64,000 nt of DNA from NCBI GenBank assembly GCA_942493345.1, contig OW818695.1, forward strand, positions 1,736,001 through 1,800,000, read 5' to 3'. The stretch comes from GWE2-42-39 sp942493345. GTDB lineage: Bacteria > Bacteroidota > Bacteroidia > Bacteroidales > Prolixibacteraceae. The notes below the pieces were generated by a model. The model searched no databases, was not told the origin of the DNA, and was given only the letters and a program-made list of their open reading frames with translations. Below are positions 1-8,866 of this stretch, piece by piece (position 1 is the stretch's first letter; each line of letters opens with the position of its first letter). Made by a program: the position numbers and the translations under genes.

Positions 1-1
1 A

Positions 2-1495
2 GCTATTTTCTTCAAACATTTTGTTTCTCCGGAAGAAAAATTCCCGCGTTCCGGTATGTATTCTTTCCTGATGGATTTCTTTCTGTTGATGATCCTCAGT
101 GGTTTGTTCCTTGCCGTATTGAAACGGTTCCGCAGCAAAACGCTGGGCATGACCCACACCACCCGCCACAATCGCATCGACCGATGGACACTTGTTTTTT
201 TGTGGCTCATTTTCCCGGCCCGTTTCCTTGCCGAAAGCATTGCTTCGGGTAGCGAAGGATACAGCTTTTTGACCGGTCAAACCGGTCGCTTGCTGGCTTC
301 TTTTCTGCCGGTCGAACAAATGGAGATCCCTTTCTGGTGGATTTATTCCATCGCGTTGTTTGGCTTTTTTGTTTTGCTGCCTTTTTCGCGTTACATGCAC
401 ATCCCCACCGAAGTGGCCTATATTTTCCTGAAAAACTGGGGATTGGACAAGCGAAGGGTCAATCGCGGGTTTACCAATTTCGAAATTTACTCGTGTTCGC
501 GTTGCGGCGTGTGCATCGATGTTTGCCAACTGAAAACACAGGCCGGGATTGGCACAGTACAGGCCGTAAATTTCACCCGCGACATACGAAGCGGCAGTTT
601 ACGCGAAGAAGACCTGAAAAATTGCCTGATGTGCGGCCGGTGCAACGAAGCCTGTCCCGTGGGCATCGACATCACCCTTCAAAAACGAATGTATCGCGGA
701 CAATTTGCCCGTTTCGATAAAAATGAATTTACCTATCTGAATACACCAACGCCAGCCGAACAATCAACCGTTGTTTATTTCCCCGGTTGCATGTCGTCGT
801 TAAGTCCGGGCATTGAGCAGTCGATGGTGAAAATTATGGAGCAGGCCGGAGAAGATTTCAAAGTGCTGGGCGACGAGCAAAGAGCCTGTTGCGGACGGCC
901 CATGCTTTTGGCGGGCAATACCGAGGCAGCGCAAAAACTGATCGCTTTCAACCGTGATTTTATTCTTTCGTCCAATGCCAAAATGTTGGTGACCTCCTGC
1001 CCCATCTGCTATAAAATGTTCAGGGAAACCTATCAACTTCCAATACCTGTTTTGCATCACAGCGAATATTTGCTGCAACTGGCCAAAGCTGGAAAAATAG
1101 AGATGGAAAAGCAGCAACTTCGCATGGTTTATCACGATCCTTGCGATTTGGGGCGCGGCTCGAAAATATACGACCAGCCACGACACTTGCTGCAACAGGC
1201 CGGAACGCTTGTTCCTTCGGACTTTGAACGCGAAAACGCATTGTGTTGCGGGGGCAGTTTGGGCAATACCAAAATTGATCAGGCAAGTAAAGACAAAATC
1301 ACAAAACATTTGGTCGAGGAACTGAGCGCCCCCAACCCGGAATTACTGGCAACCGCCTGCCCGGTTTGCAAGCGCACCATTGCCCGCCATTCAGCAATAA
1401 AAGTAATGGACATTGCCGAAGTGGTTGCGGAAAACATCCAGAAGAAGACCATTCATCCGAAAGTAAAAGAAGAATTTGAATCTTTATTGAAATAA
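2..1495 (+). CDS. Membrane-anchored HdrD/GlpC-like iron-sulfur protein, 5' end cut
   Basis: Likely a membrane electron-transfer subunit of the heterodisulfide reductase/GlpC type, passing electrons between a quinone-side partner and a cytoplasmic oxidoreductase; the true partner is unknown. The frame is open from the first codon of the window, so the gene probably begins upstream. ATG at 56 is only an internal candidate. Numbered from that Met: three hydrophobic segments at about 5-23, 44-60 and 92-112; a ferredoxin-type pair of 4Fe-4S motifs (C147, C150, C153, C157 and C190, C193, C196, C200, the last followed by Pro); then two CCG domains (C245, C278-C279-G, C315/C318; and C363, C397-C398-G, C435/C438). 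All expected cysteines are present. The last helix resembles the end of a NarI-like cytochrome b region, so upstream sequence may hold more helices. Family assignment is firm, substrate is not. Confidence 0.85.
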   Translation, partial: AIFFKHFVSPEEKFPRSGMYSFLMDFFLLMILSGLFLAVLKRFRSKTLGMTHTTRHNRIDRWTLVFLWLIFPARFLAESIASGSEGYSFLTGQTGRLLASFLPVEQMEIPFWWIYSIALFGFFVLLPFSRYMHIPTEVAYIFLKNWGLDKRRVNRGFTNFEIYSCSRCGVCIDVCQLKTQAGIGTVQAVNFTRDIRSGSLREEDLKNCLMCGRCNEACPVGIDITLQKRMYRGQFARFDKNEFTYLNTPTPAEQSTVVYFPGCMSSLSPGIEQSMVKIMEQAGEDFKVLGDEQRACCGRPMLLAGNTEAAQKLIAFNRDFILSSNAKMLVTSCPICYKMFRETYQLPIPVLHHSEYLLQLAKAGKIEMEKQQLRMVYHDPCDLGRGSKIYDQPRHLLQQAGTLVPSDFERENALCCGGSLGNTKIDQASKDKITKHLVEELSAPNPELLATACPVCKRTIARHSAIKVMDIAEVVAENIQKKTIHPKVKEEFESLLK

Positions 1496-1519
1496 TACAC
1501 TCCGGGAAAAATGTTCCTG

Positions 1520-1527
1520 TAATTTTG
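1520..1527 (+). promoter_or_regulatory. Candidate Bacteroidota -7 box (TAATTTTG)
   Basis: Exact match to TAnnTTTG, about 75 bp before the prolyl oligopeptidase ATG. No convincing -33 TTTG was found at the usual spacing, so this is a candidate only. Confidence 0.35.
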
Positions 1528-1602
1528 CATTCCTGTATGATACAAATAATGGGATGGTAATTTTATTTTTAAAGAAACTTACAAACCTAATTATATCCTG
1601 TT

Positions 1603-3708
1603 ATGAAAAAATTAGTTTTCCTGTTATTAGCATTTGCTTTTATGATTTCATGTACAGATAAAAGAATTGAATATCCACTCACCAAAAAAGTGGATGCAAC
1701 CGACAACTATTTCGGCACAGTGGTGGAAGACCCTTATCGCTGGCTGGAAAACGATACTTCGGCAGAAACAGCCGAATGGGTGAAAGCACAGAACAAAGTA
1801 ACTTTTGCCTACCTCGAAAAGCTTCCGTATCGTGAAGAAATCCGCAAACGCCTGACCGAATTGATGGATTATCCGCGCTATTCAACCCCGTTTAAAGAAG
1901 CTGGGAAATATTATTTCTTTAAAAACAACGGGTTACAGAACCAAAGTGTTTTGTATGTAACCGATCAACTAAACGGAGAACCGGTGGAGGTACTTGATCC
2001 GAATAAACTTTCGGAAGACGGAACGGTTGCTCTTTCCGGCGTTGAAATTACAAAAGACGACAAGTATATAATTTACACAATTTCACGTTCAGGATCCGAC
2101 TGGAACGAAATTTTTGTAAAAAATCTGGAAACCGGAGAACTGCTGAATGACCATATCGAGTGGGTGAAATTTTCCGGGATCGATTCGTACGACGAAGGTT
2201 TCTTTTACAGTGCCTACGATAAACCCGAAGCAGGCAGCGAACTCTCGAACGCAAACGAATATCACAAAGTTTATTACCACAAACTGGGTACTGCACAAGC
2301 CAATGACCAACTGATTTACGAGGACACCGAACATGCCAAAAGAAATTGTTATGCTTCGGTTTCCGAGGATAACCGATTCCTGATTGTTGCCCTTTCGGAA
2401 ACCACCAGCGGCAACGCCCTTTCAGTAAAAGACCTGAAGGATAAAAATGGTAAACTGATCCCGGTAATTACCACTTTCGATAACGATTTCAACATTGTTG
2501 GAAATATTGGCAATGAGTTGTTTGCCCTCACCAACTGCGATGCCCCGAAATACCGGCTGGTAAAATTCGATATTAAAAACCCGGCCAAAGAAAACTGGAC
2601 GGAAATTATTCCTGAAAAGGAAAATGTATTGCAATCGGTTGGTCTTTGGGGTGGCAAAATTGTTGCCCTCTATATGAAAGATGCACACAGCGTGATGCAG
2701 GTTTTCAATTACGACGGCTCGTTCGGGTACGATGTTGAATTGCCAGGAATCGGGACTGTGAGTACTATTTCAGGAAAAATGAACGACCCGATTGCTTTTT
2801 ACGATTACACCTCGTTCAACACACCCGGCGAAATTTACAAATTCGATTTCGCGACTCAAAAATCAACTCTGCATTATCGTCCTGAAGTGAAATTTAATCC
2901 CGATGATTTTGAAGTAAAACAAGAATTCTACGCCAGCAAAGACGGCACAAAAATACCAATGTTTATTGTCCATAAAAAAGGATTGGCGCTGAATGGCAAA
3001 AACCCGACTTTGCTTTACGCTTACGGCGGTTTCAACATCAGTATGACCCCTTCGTTTTCGACCACCCGCCTTGCTTTTTTTGAGAATGGCGGCGTTTACG
3101 CGGTGCCCAATCTTCGCGGTGGCGGCGAGTATGGCGAAGAATGGCATTTGGCCGGAACAAAAATGAAAAAACAAAATGTTTTCGACGATTTTATTGCGGC
3201 TGCCGAATACCTGATCAACCAAAAATATACATCAAATAATAAACTGGCTATCATGGGAGGCTCGAATGGCGGTTTGCTGATCGGCGCAGTGCTGAACCAA
3301 CGTCCCGATTTGTTTAAAGTGGCTTTCCCGCTGGTCGGTGTAATGGACATGCTCCGCTACCATAAATTTACCATTGGCTGGGCCTGGGCCGGCGATTACG
3401 GAACCAGTGCTGACAGCAAAGAAATGTTTGAATACCTGTACGGGTATTCTCCCTATCACACGATTATAAAAGGCGGGAAATACCCAGCAGTACTGGCCGG
3501 AACTGCCGATCACGACGACCGGGTAGTTCCCGCACACACCTTTAAATACATGGCCCGTTTGCAGGAATACAATGCCGGGAAATTACCGGTACTGGTGCGT
3601 ATCGACGTAAAAGCAGGACATGGCGCCGGAAAACCGACCGCCAAAGTCATCGATGAATATACTGATATGTGGTCGTTCCTTTTCTATCATTTGGGGATAA
3701 AAATGTAA
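1603..3708 (+). CDS. Prolyl oligopeptidase family serine peptidase (S9A), lipoprotein
   Basis: Cleaves after proline in short peptides; probably attached to a periplasm-facing membrane. The protein has 701 residues, close to the usual S9A length. It starts with a lipoprotein signal (hydrophobic stretch and Cys at residue 17, preceded by MIS). The N-terminal beta-propeller region spans about 70-430 and the alpha/beta hydrolase domain about 440-701. The catalytic triad is readable: S554 in GGSNGG, D638 in ADHDDRVVP and H673 in KAGHG. The numbering falls very close to that of porcine enzyme, as expected from an intact ortholog. It is separated by 107 bp from the iron-sulfur gene and followed by a strong terminator, so it is probably transcribed alone. 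Substrate preference cannot be read from sequence. Confidence 0.95.
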   Translation: MKKLVFLLLAFAFMISCTDKRIEYPLTKKVDATDNYFGTVVEDPYRWLENDTSAETAEWVKAQNKVTFAYLEKLPYREEIRKRLTELMDYPRYSTPFKEAGKYYFFKNNGLQNQSVLYVTDQLNGEPVEVLDPNKLSEDGTVALSGVEITKDDKYIIYTISRSGSDWNEIFVKNLETGELLNDHIEWVKFSGIDSYDEGFFYSAYDKPEAGSELSNANEYHKVYYHKLGTAQANDQLIYEDTEHAKRNCYASVSEDNRFLIVALSETTSGNALSVKDLKDKNGKLIPVITTFDNDFNIVGNIGNELFALTNCDAPKYRLVKFDIKNPAKENWTEIIPEKENVLQSVGLWGGKIVALYMKDAHSVMQVFNYDGSFGYDVELPGIGTVSTISGKMNDPIAFYDYTSFNTPGEIYKFDFATQKSTLHYRPEVKFNPDDFEVKQEFYASKDGTKIPMFIVHKKGLALNGKNPTLLYAYGGFNISMTPSFSTTRLAFFENGGVYAVPNLRGGGEYGEEWHLAGTKMKKQNVFDDFIAAAEYLINQKYTSNNKLAIMGGSNGGLLIGAVLNQRPDLFKVAFPLVGVMDMLRYHKFTIGWAWAGDYGTSADSKEMFEYLYGYSPYHTIIKGGKYPAVLAGTADHDDRVVPAHTFKYMARLQEYNAGKLPVLVRIDVKAGHGAGKPTAKVIDEYTDMWSFLFYHLGIKM

Positions 3709-3746
3709 AAACAGATTTTTTGGTATCACTCAAATATTGTACTTTT

Positions 3747-3780
3747 AAAATCCCGGAACAGGTTGTTCCCGGGATTTTTT
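3747..3780 (+). terminator. Rho-independent terminator after the peptidase gene
   Basis: Arms AAAATCCCGGAACA and TGTTCCCGGGATTTT pair with one bulged C around a GGT loop and run into six T. The hairpin ends only 10 bp before the ATG of the next gene, so it could also act as a leader attenuator for that gene. Confidence 0.85.
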
Positions 3781-3790
3781 GTTTTCAGGA

Positions 3791-4429
3791 ATGAATATCA
3801 ACTATCTGGTAATAGAAGGAAATATCGGTGCAGGAAAAACGACGTTGGCCCAGATGATTAGCCGGGATTACAATGCCAAACTGGTGTTGGAGCAATTTGC
3901 CGACAACCCTTTCCTTCCTAAATTTTATCAGGAACCCGACAAATATTCATTTCCGCTCGAAATGTCGTTTTTGGCCGAACGGTACAACCAGCTGAATCGC
4001 GAATTGCAAAACTTCGACCTGTTCAGTTCGTTCACAGTTTCCGATTATTATTTTATGAAATCGCTGATTTTTGCACAAAATACCTTGCAGGCCGACGAGT
4101 ACAAATTGTACCAGCAATTTTTCAAAATCATTTATGAAAAAATGCCCAAACCCGATTTGTATGTTTACCTGCATTTGGATACCGAAAATTTGCTTCACAA
4201 CATTGGAGCCCGCGGGCGCGAATATGAAAAGCAAATTGATCCGGGATATTTGGAAAAGATCGGACAAGGCTACTTTAATTTTTTTAAGCAACAGGGAGAT
4301 TTCCCGATTGTAATCATTGACACAAATGGCATTGATTTTGTACACAAAACAGACCATTATAAAATACTACTGGATGTAATCTTTAAAAATGAATATAAAA
4401 GCGGGATTAACAGGGTCTTATTAGGGTAA
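3791..4429 (+). CDS. Deoxynucleoside kinase
   Basis: Phosphorylates deoxynucleosides to their 5'-monophosphates in nucleotide salvage, in the cytoplasm. The protein has 212 residues. It shows a P-loop GNIGAGKTT at residues 10-18, the central helix with SDYYFMKSLIF corresponding to the D-R-Y/S substrate region, and an arginine-rich LID (RGREYEKQI) near residue 140. This is the dCK/dGK fold common in Bacteroidota; base specificity (dA/dG versus dC) is not readable. ATG at 3791 is chosen because upstream in-frame codons lie inside the terminator hairpin. The start codon is 10 bp past that hairpin's T-tract, so no room remains for a separate promoter downstream of it; the gene must be read through or use a promoter overlapping the end of the peptidase gene. 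Confidence 0.88.
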   Translation: MNINYLVIEGNIGAGKTTLAQMISRDYNAKLVLEQFADNPFLPKFYQEPDKYSFPLEMSFLAERYNQLNRELQNFDLFSSFTVSDYYFMKSLIFAQNTLQADEYKLYQQFFKIIYEKMPKPDLYVYLHLDTENLLHNIGARGREYEKQIDPGYLEKIGQGYFNFFKQQGDFPIVIIDTNGIDFVHKTDHYKILLDVIFKNEYKSGINRVLLG

Positions 4430-4468
4430 ATTATTAACTTCAATCCTTTCATTTATTTAAAACATTGC

Positions 4469-4476
4469 TATTTTTG
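4469..4476 (+). promoter_or_regulatory. Candidate -7 box (TATTTTTG)
   Basis: Exact TAnnTTTG match, 46 bp before the ATG at 4523, which would give a leader of about 40 nt. TTTC lies near the expected -33 position. Confidence 0.42.
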
Positions 4477-4522
4477 TGAATGCAACTGAAAATTTATAAA
4501 TTCAATTTTTAATACTGTCAAA

Positions 4523-6277
4523 ATGAAAAAATTTAACTTAAAACCTCTAGCCTCTATTGCATTGGCGGCATTGCTTTTATCGAGCTGTGCGGGCCTTAAA
4601 AAAATGAAGAAGAATGCCGACCAGATTGACTTCAAGGTAACCCCTGAAATCCTTGAAACACATGCTGGTAAAGTGAATGTTGCGATTGATGGCGTTTTCC
4701 CGGCCAAGTATTTCAATAAAAAAGCTACTCTTGTAGCAACACCTGTTTTGAAATACAAAGACGGGGAAAAAGCTTTCAGCCCGGTAACTCTGCAAGGTGA
4801 AAAAGTAGATGCCAACAACAAAGTAATTTCGTACACTACCGGTGGAAATTTCTCGACCAAAGACAATGCTGCTTTTGCTGACGCAATGAGATTGTCTGAT
4901 CTTGAAATTAGGATGACCGCATCGAAAGGAAAGAAAAGCCTTGATTTTGATCCGGTAAAAGTTGGTAAAGGTGTACTTGCAACATCTACGCTGGTGTTAA
5001 ACTACCCATCTCCGATTTTGGGAGTGAGAAGAGAAGCAAATACAACCGGCAAATACGATCCGAATATCGACCCGTTCCAGAGAATTGTTCCCGACGAATA
5101 TACTGCTGACATTCATTACCTGATTAACAAGTCAGACATTCGCAAAACTGAATTAACAGCAGAAGATATTTCCAAACTGAAACAATATACCAAAGATGCT
5201 TTTGATGCAGAACGTAAAGAATTGAAAGGCATTGAAGTTTCGGCATACGCATCGCCGGATGGTGAACTCGACCTGAATACCAAACTTTCAGGAAAACGTG
5301 AAACAACTTCTTCTGACTTCGTAAAAAGTACTTTGAAAAAAGAAAAAATTGAAGCTCAGCTGAAAACCAAATTCACTCCTGAAGACTGGGAAGGTTTCAA
5401 AGAAATGATGGAAAAATCAAGCATTCAGGATAAAGAATTGATCTTGCGAGTACTTTCAATGTACACTGATCCTGAAGTTCGCGAACGCGAAATCAAAAAC
5501 CTTTCGGCTGCCTTTACTGCTGTTGCCGATCAAATTCTTCCACAATTGCGTCGTGCAAAAATTACTACCAGCATCGAGCTGATTGGTAAAACTGACGCAG
5601 AAATTGCTGCATTGGCCGATTCAGATCCAGCTTCTTTGAATCCTGCTGAATTGTTGTATGCTGCAACTTTAACAAAAGACAAAAACAAACAACTGGCGAT
5701 CTACAATTCAATGATGAAAGTTTATCCTGACGACTGGAGAGGATACAACAATGCCGGTTTGACCATGATCAAACAATTCAATTATGCCGATTCGAAAAGT
5801 CTTTTTGAAAAAGCTGAAAAGTTGAAAAACAACGAACCGATTATTAAAAACAACTTAGGTGCTGTTGCATTGTTCGAAGGCGATCTTGCAAAAGCTGAAG
5901 CTTATTTTGGAGCTGCTTCAGGCGCTGGCGAAGAAGTGAACTACAACTTGGGTATTGTAGCCATGAAAAAAGGTGAATACGAAAAAGCAGTTAAATTATT
6001 CGGCGCTTCTGACTCTCCGAATGTTGGGCTGGCTAAAATTTTAGCTGGCGACAACAATGGCGCCCTCAAATCGCTGGAAAATTGTACTTGGGAAGGTTGC
6101 TATATGAAAGAATATTTCAAAGCGATTGTTGGCGTTCGCACAGCGAAAGAAAACCTGATGTTCGAAAGTCTTAAAAAAGCAGTTGAAATGCAGCCTAAAC
6201 TAAAAGCAAAAATTGCCACTGATATGGAATTTGCAAAATATTTTGAAGATCCAAAATTCAAAGCTATTGTAGAATAA
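4523..6277 (+). CDS. OmpA-like / TPR outer-membrane lipoprotein
   Basis: Probably an envelope scaffold lipoprotein; no enzymatic activity is expected. The 584-residue product has a lipoprotein signal with Cys22 (LLLSSC). Residues about 30-180 are a beta-rich region. Near residues 240-260, ASPDGELDLNTKLSGKRE resembles the peptidoglycan-binding OmpA C-terminal signature (G-Y-x-S-x-x-G ... N-x-x-L-S-x-x-R). From about 375 to 580 helical repeats follow with TPR spacing (DWRGYNNAG, IKNNLGAVALFEGD, VNYNLGIVAMKKG). The gene stands alone between a candidate promoter and a terminator. Family-level call only; similar proteins occur widely in Bacteroidales without an assigned role. Confidence 0.75.
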   Translation: MKKFNLKPLASIALAALLLSSCAGLKKMKKNADQIDFKVTPEILETHAGKVNVAIDGVFPAKYFNKKATLVATPVLKYKDGEKAFSPVTLQGEKVDANNKVISYTTGGNFSTKDNAAFADAMRLSDLEIRMTASKGKKSLDFDPVKVGKGVLATSTLVLNYPSPILGVRREANTTGKYDPNIDPFQRIVPDEYTADIHYLINKSDIRKTELTAEDISKLKQYTKDAFDAERKELKGIEVSAYASPDGELDLNTKLSGKRETTSSDFVKSTLKKEKIEAQLKTKFTPEDWEGFKEMMEKSSIQDKELILRVLSMYTDPEVREREIKNLSAAFTAVADQILPQLRRAKITTSIELIGKTDAEIAALADSDPASLNPAELLYAATLTKDKNKQLAIYNSMMKVYPDDWRGYNNAGLTMIKQFNYADSKSLFEKAEKLKNNEPIIKNNLGAVALFEGDLAKAEAYFGAASGAGEEVNYNLGIVAMKKGEYEKAVKLFGASDSPNVGLAKILAGDNNGALKSLENCTWEGCYMKEYFKAIVGVRTAKENLMFESLKKAVEMQPKLKAKIATDMEFAKYFEDPKFKAIVE

Positions 6278-6293
6278 TCAATTCAAGCATAGT

Positions 6294-6324
6294 AAAAAAG
6301 CGGCCCGAAAAGGTCGCTTTTTTA
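6294..6324 (+). terminator. Terminator of the TPR lipoprotein gene
   Basis: Arms AAAAAAGCGGCC and GGTCGCTTTTTT (one G-U pair) around CGAAAA, with the T-run inside the right arm. The A-run on the left makes it usable from the minus strand too, for the small gene that ends at 6340. Confidence 0.85.
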
Positions 6325-6339
6325 CTTTCTGCATGTTTG

Positions 6340-6531
6340 TTAATCCATAAACTTTTTCTGATTGTAATTCGTCGCGATTTGCTGTCGTTCTTCTGCCGGA
6401 ATCGATTTCATATACGCTTTCCATCCGGGACAAAAATTGATATGCCAGCGCCAGAAGCGGCCGGCAAACGATTTCGGGTTCCGATCGTACTTCGCCCTCA
6501 TCTCACAATTGTTGCATTTTATTTCATTCAT
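6340..6531 (-). CDS. Small conserved cysteine protein (63 aa)
   Basis: A 63-residue cytoplasmic protein of a small, conserved but uncharacterised type. It carries C6-x2-C9, then an aromatic-rich core (FAGRFWRWHINFCPGWKAY) with H30 and C34, which together could bind one zinc or iron ion. No signal peptide and no membrane segment. It is convergent with the TPR lipoprotein gene and shares the bidirectional terminator. The even spacing of Cys and Trp and the clean ATG argue that it is a real gene despite its size. Function unknown. Confidence 0.7.
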   Translation of the reverse strand: MNEIKCNNCEMRAKYDRNPKSFAGRFWRWHINFCPGWKAYMKSIPAEERQQIATNYNQKKFMD

Positions 6532-6671
6532 AGCTTGTTGTTTTTTGATTTACCAAGTAATGTATTATATTTTTTTGAATTTGAGAATCAGTTTGCTAAT
6601 AATTTTTATCAGAAAGAAATCCCGGATCAAAGACATGTTCCCGGTATTTTATAAACTATTTGTGAACGACT

Positions 6672-8621
6672 TTATTTTGCTGAAAATACAAACGACGCCT
6701 GAGCTTTCGTTTTGGGAGAAATAAACTCAAAATTGATGCGATAAATCCGGTCGCCCCATCTTTTCAGTATCCCTTGATCTTCTGCTGTTTCGAATTTAAT
6801 TTTTTCAATTTTCGGGCTCATTTTTTTTGCGTCATATTGAAGAATAAAATCTTTTGAATTGTTGGTATCTGTTTGATAATGGAAGACCAATTGTCCCGGT
6901 TTGATTATTTCAGATGGACAGACGGTCATGAAATGTTCGGTGATCTGTCCTGCTTTTTCCAGGTCGAAAGCATCGGTGAGTATCACCTGTTTGCCACGTT
7001 TATATTGGATGGTTCGTTGTAGGCTGTTAATCCCTGCGTCATCGGGAAATGCCTTTGAAATATCGAGTGAATATTGAACCAAATTATCGGATGTCTGGTA
7101 TTTTACATTGGAAGATTTATACTGCCGGCCAGCCAATTGGGTTCTCCCATTCACGGTAGGCAGGTTGTGATAATCGGAGCAGTTATTCCAGATTTCGTAC
7201 CGGCGACTACTGAATGTCTTTTTTGTGTATGTTCCGCTGCCAACATCAATTAATATGGGCATGCCATTGTAAAAAACAACAAAGTTGCCAATGTCGTTAT
7301 GGTTGTGGCTTTCGGAATTGTGTCCTCCCTTGGCTGCCACAAAATAGCCATCGGTTGTACCTTCTTTATCGCGGGCAGCCATTACCTGAAGTCCGGGCAG
7401 CCAAACATCTCTGGAAAGTGGCAGTCGTTTTTCTACTTTCGAAATCTCATCCTGTAAAAATAACTCGTACAGATTCCGGAAGAAATGAAAGGTCGCCAGT
7501 TCGCCGGAAGGTTCTTTTTGGTAATACGCTCCGAAGTCCATCATTTTTTCATCGCCGATAGCCTTGCCAAAGCGATAGATCATGCTGGCATCCATTCCGG
7601 GTTTTGGATCCGCATCAGCAAAATTCAGAAAATACTTTTCACTTATCTGGACGCGGTAAATATATCGGCCCATATTTTTTATCTTTTCATCTTCGAATAC
7701 ATAATCAAAAGTCCCGTTGGTCACCTCGTTCAGCATCGCAAGGTTGTCGAATAACGATGCAGCAGCAGCTCCCCAGTAGCTTGGGCCTTCGTCGCATCCG
7801 CCATCCTCCGGATATGGATTGATAAACTGATCGAGTACGACCAGTATTTTGTATGTCATCTTGGTTCGTTTTTCGTTGTCTTTCTCCAGTAGCAAAGCAG
7901 CATTCAGCCAGTTGGAGCAAATCCATGGATTCCAATTATTGGGTAAACGGCCTCCAAATTTTTCGCCCATCCATCCGTGCGATTTTTGCATCACGGGTTC
8001 AAAAACACGCTTGTTAGTTTCGTAATAAATTCGTTCGCGTATCTGGGGCGAAACGGCATCCAGTTTTTCTCCCAGAAAATAGTCGACCCAAGCCAGAAAT
8101 GTGGCTGTTTCGGCTGCAAAAAGATCAACAATCGGGTCTTGCACATCAACCAGTCCATTGTATTTAGCACCACTTGGTAAATGAGCAGGAACACCCCACC
8201 ACGACTCTTCGCAAATAGACCAAACTCCATCGATAATCTGATCAATAAAACGGCCCTTATTTTCGTAAACTTCGGCCAGTAATAAAGTTCCCAGAACCCT
8301 TCTTTTATTGAAACTGATCGCTTCGTACTCCGTGCGGTTCCCGCTCCTTTCTATCAGAAGTGATTTTGTTGCCGGAATGTATGGCCATTCGAAATTCAGA
8401 TATTTTTCGGCTTTCGAAAGATAACTTTCCATCATTTGCCGGTCAGCATGGCTCCATCCTTCGCGGTCGTTAATTTTTGGAAATGGCACCCACGATGCCT
8501 GTGATGTAATACGATTAGATAGCTGTTCCTCTGTGAATTTTACGGAAAGCAAATCCTGCGATTGCGCAATCGAATGCATGAAAAGACAAGAGAGTAAGAA
8601 AATAAAAATTAATTGCTTCAT
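6672..8621 (-). CDS. Heparinase II/III-family polysaccharide lyase, exported
   Basis: Probable periplasmic polysaccharide lyase that cleaves uronic-acid-containing glycans by beta-elimination (heparinase II/III superfamily, which covers PL12, PL15, PL17 and PL21). The 649-residue protein begins with a Sec signal (MKQLIFIFLLSCLFMHSIAQ). An alpha-toroid domain spans about 60-400, with DEGPSYWGAA typical of the superfamily. The C-terminal beta-sandwich includes GGHNSESHNHNDIGNF near residues 430-445 and later NNCSDYHNLPTVNG. The start at 8621 is chosen over an upstream Met (8687) because the intervening sequence is a GC-rich hairpin and the signal peptide starts exactly here. No SusC/SusD pair or sulfatase flanks it. 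The glycan (alginate, heparan-like or other) cannot be assigned. Confidence 0.85.
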   Translation of the reverse strand: MKQLIFIFLLSCLFMHSIAQSQDLLSVKFTEEQLSNRITSQASWVPFPKINDREGWSHADRQMMESYLSKAEKYLNFEWPYIPATKSLLIERSGNRTEYEAISFNKRRVLGTLLLAEVYENKGRFIDQIIDGVWSICEESWWGVPAHLPSGAKYNGLVDVQDPIVDLFAAETATFLAWVDYFLGEKLDAVSPQIRERIYYETNKRVFEPVMQKSHGWMGEKFGGRLPNNWNPWICSNWLNAALLLEKDNEKRTKMTYKILVVLDQFINPYPEDGGCDEGPSYWGAAAASLFDNLAMLNEVTNGTFDYVFEDEKIKNMGRYIYRVQISEKYFLNFADADPKPGMDASMIYRFGKAIGDEKMMDFGAYYQKEPSGELATFHFFRNLYELFLQDEISKVEKRLPLSRDVWLPGLQVMAARDKEGTTDGYFVAAKGGHNSESHNHNDIGNFVVFYNGMPILIDVGSGTYTKKTFSSRRYEIWNNCSDYHNLPTVNGRTQLAGRQYKSSNVKYQTSDNLVQYSLDISKAFPDDAGINSLQRTIQYKRGKQVILTDAFDLEKAGQITEHFMTVCPSEIIKPGQLVFHYQTDTNNSKDFILQYDAKKMSPKIEKIKFETAEDQGILKRWGDRIYRINFEFISPKTKAQASFVFSAK

Positions 8622-8654
8622 GGCTGGTCGGTTTAGAAGGTTAGAATTAACAAA

Positions 8655-8679
8655 TAAGCCCCCGGGAAACGGGGGCTTA
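8655..8679 (-). other. GC-rich hairpin in the lyase leader
   Basis: Perfect 10-bp arms TAAGCCCCCG / CGGGGGCTTA with a 5-nt loop, 34 bp before the lyase ATG. No T-tract follows on either strand. It lies inside the predicted 5' leader, so a role in mRNA stability or attenuation is possible. Confidence 0.6.
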
Positions 8680-8727
8680 AAATCCACATACTAAAATTAT
8701 TTCAAAATCCAGGGTATTACCCTGCTC

Positions 8728-8735
8728 CAAAGATA
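8728..8735 (-). promoter_or_regulatory. Candidate -7 box for the lyase gene (TATCTTTG)
   Basis: Exact TAnnTTTG on the minus strand, about 107 bp before the lyase ATG. It would place the GC-rich hairpin at 8655-8679 within the transcript leader. Confidence 0.38.
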
Positions 8736-8788
8736 AACAATTTGCTCTTTTAAAGTCTGATGATGACTATCATTTTGATTTTTAAAGC

Positions 8789-8824
8789 AAAAAAAATCCC
8801 ACCTTCAGAAATTAAAGATGGGAT
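8789..8824 (-). terminator. Terminator of the cytochrome-Gfo/Idh operon
   Basis: On the minus strand, arms ATCCCATCTT and AAGGTGGGAT (one G-U pair) are followed by a run of seven T. It lies about 40 bp past the Gfo/Idh stop codon. Confidence 0.8.
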
Positions 8825-8866
8825 CCGGACGCAATTCGTATTACCGAATTGACTGATTTAAAGTTT

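Noticed and set aside
8684..8697. Shared 14-mer CCACATACTAAAAT at 8684 and 23137, each after a hairpin
   Set aside because: A 14-base AT-rich match between two places in 64 kb is expected by chance; the two sites are not oriented alike to their genes.
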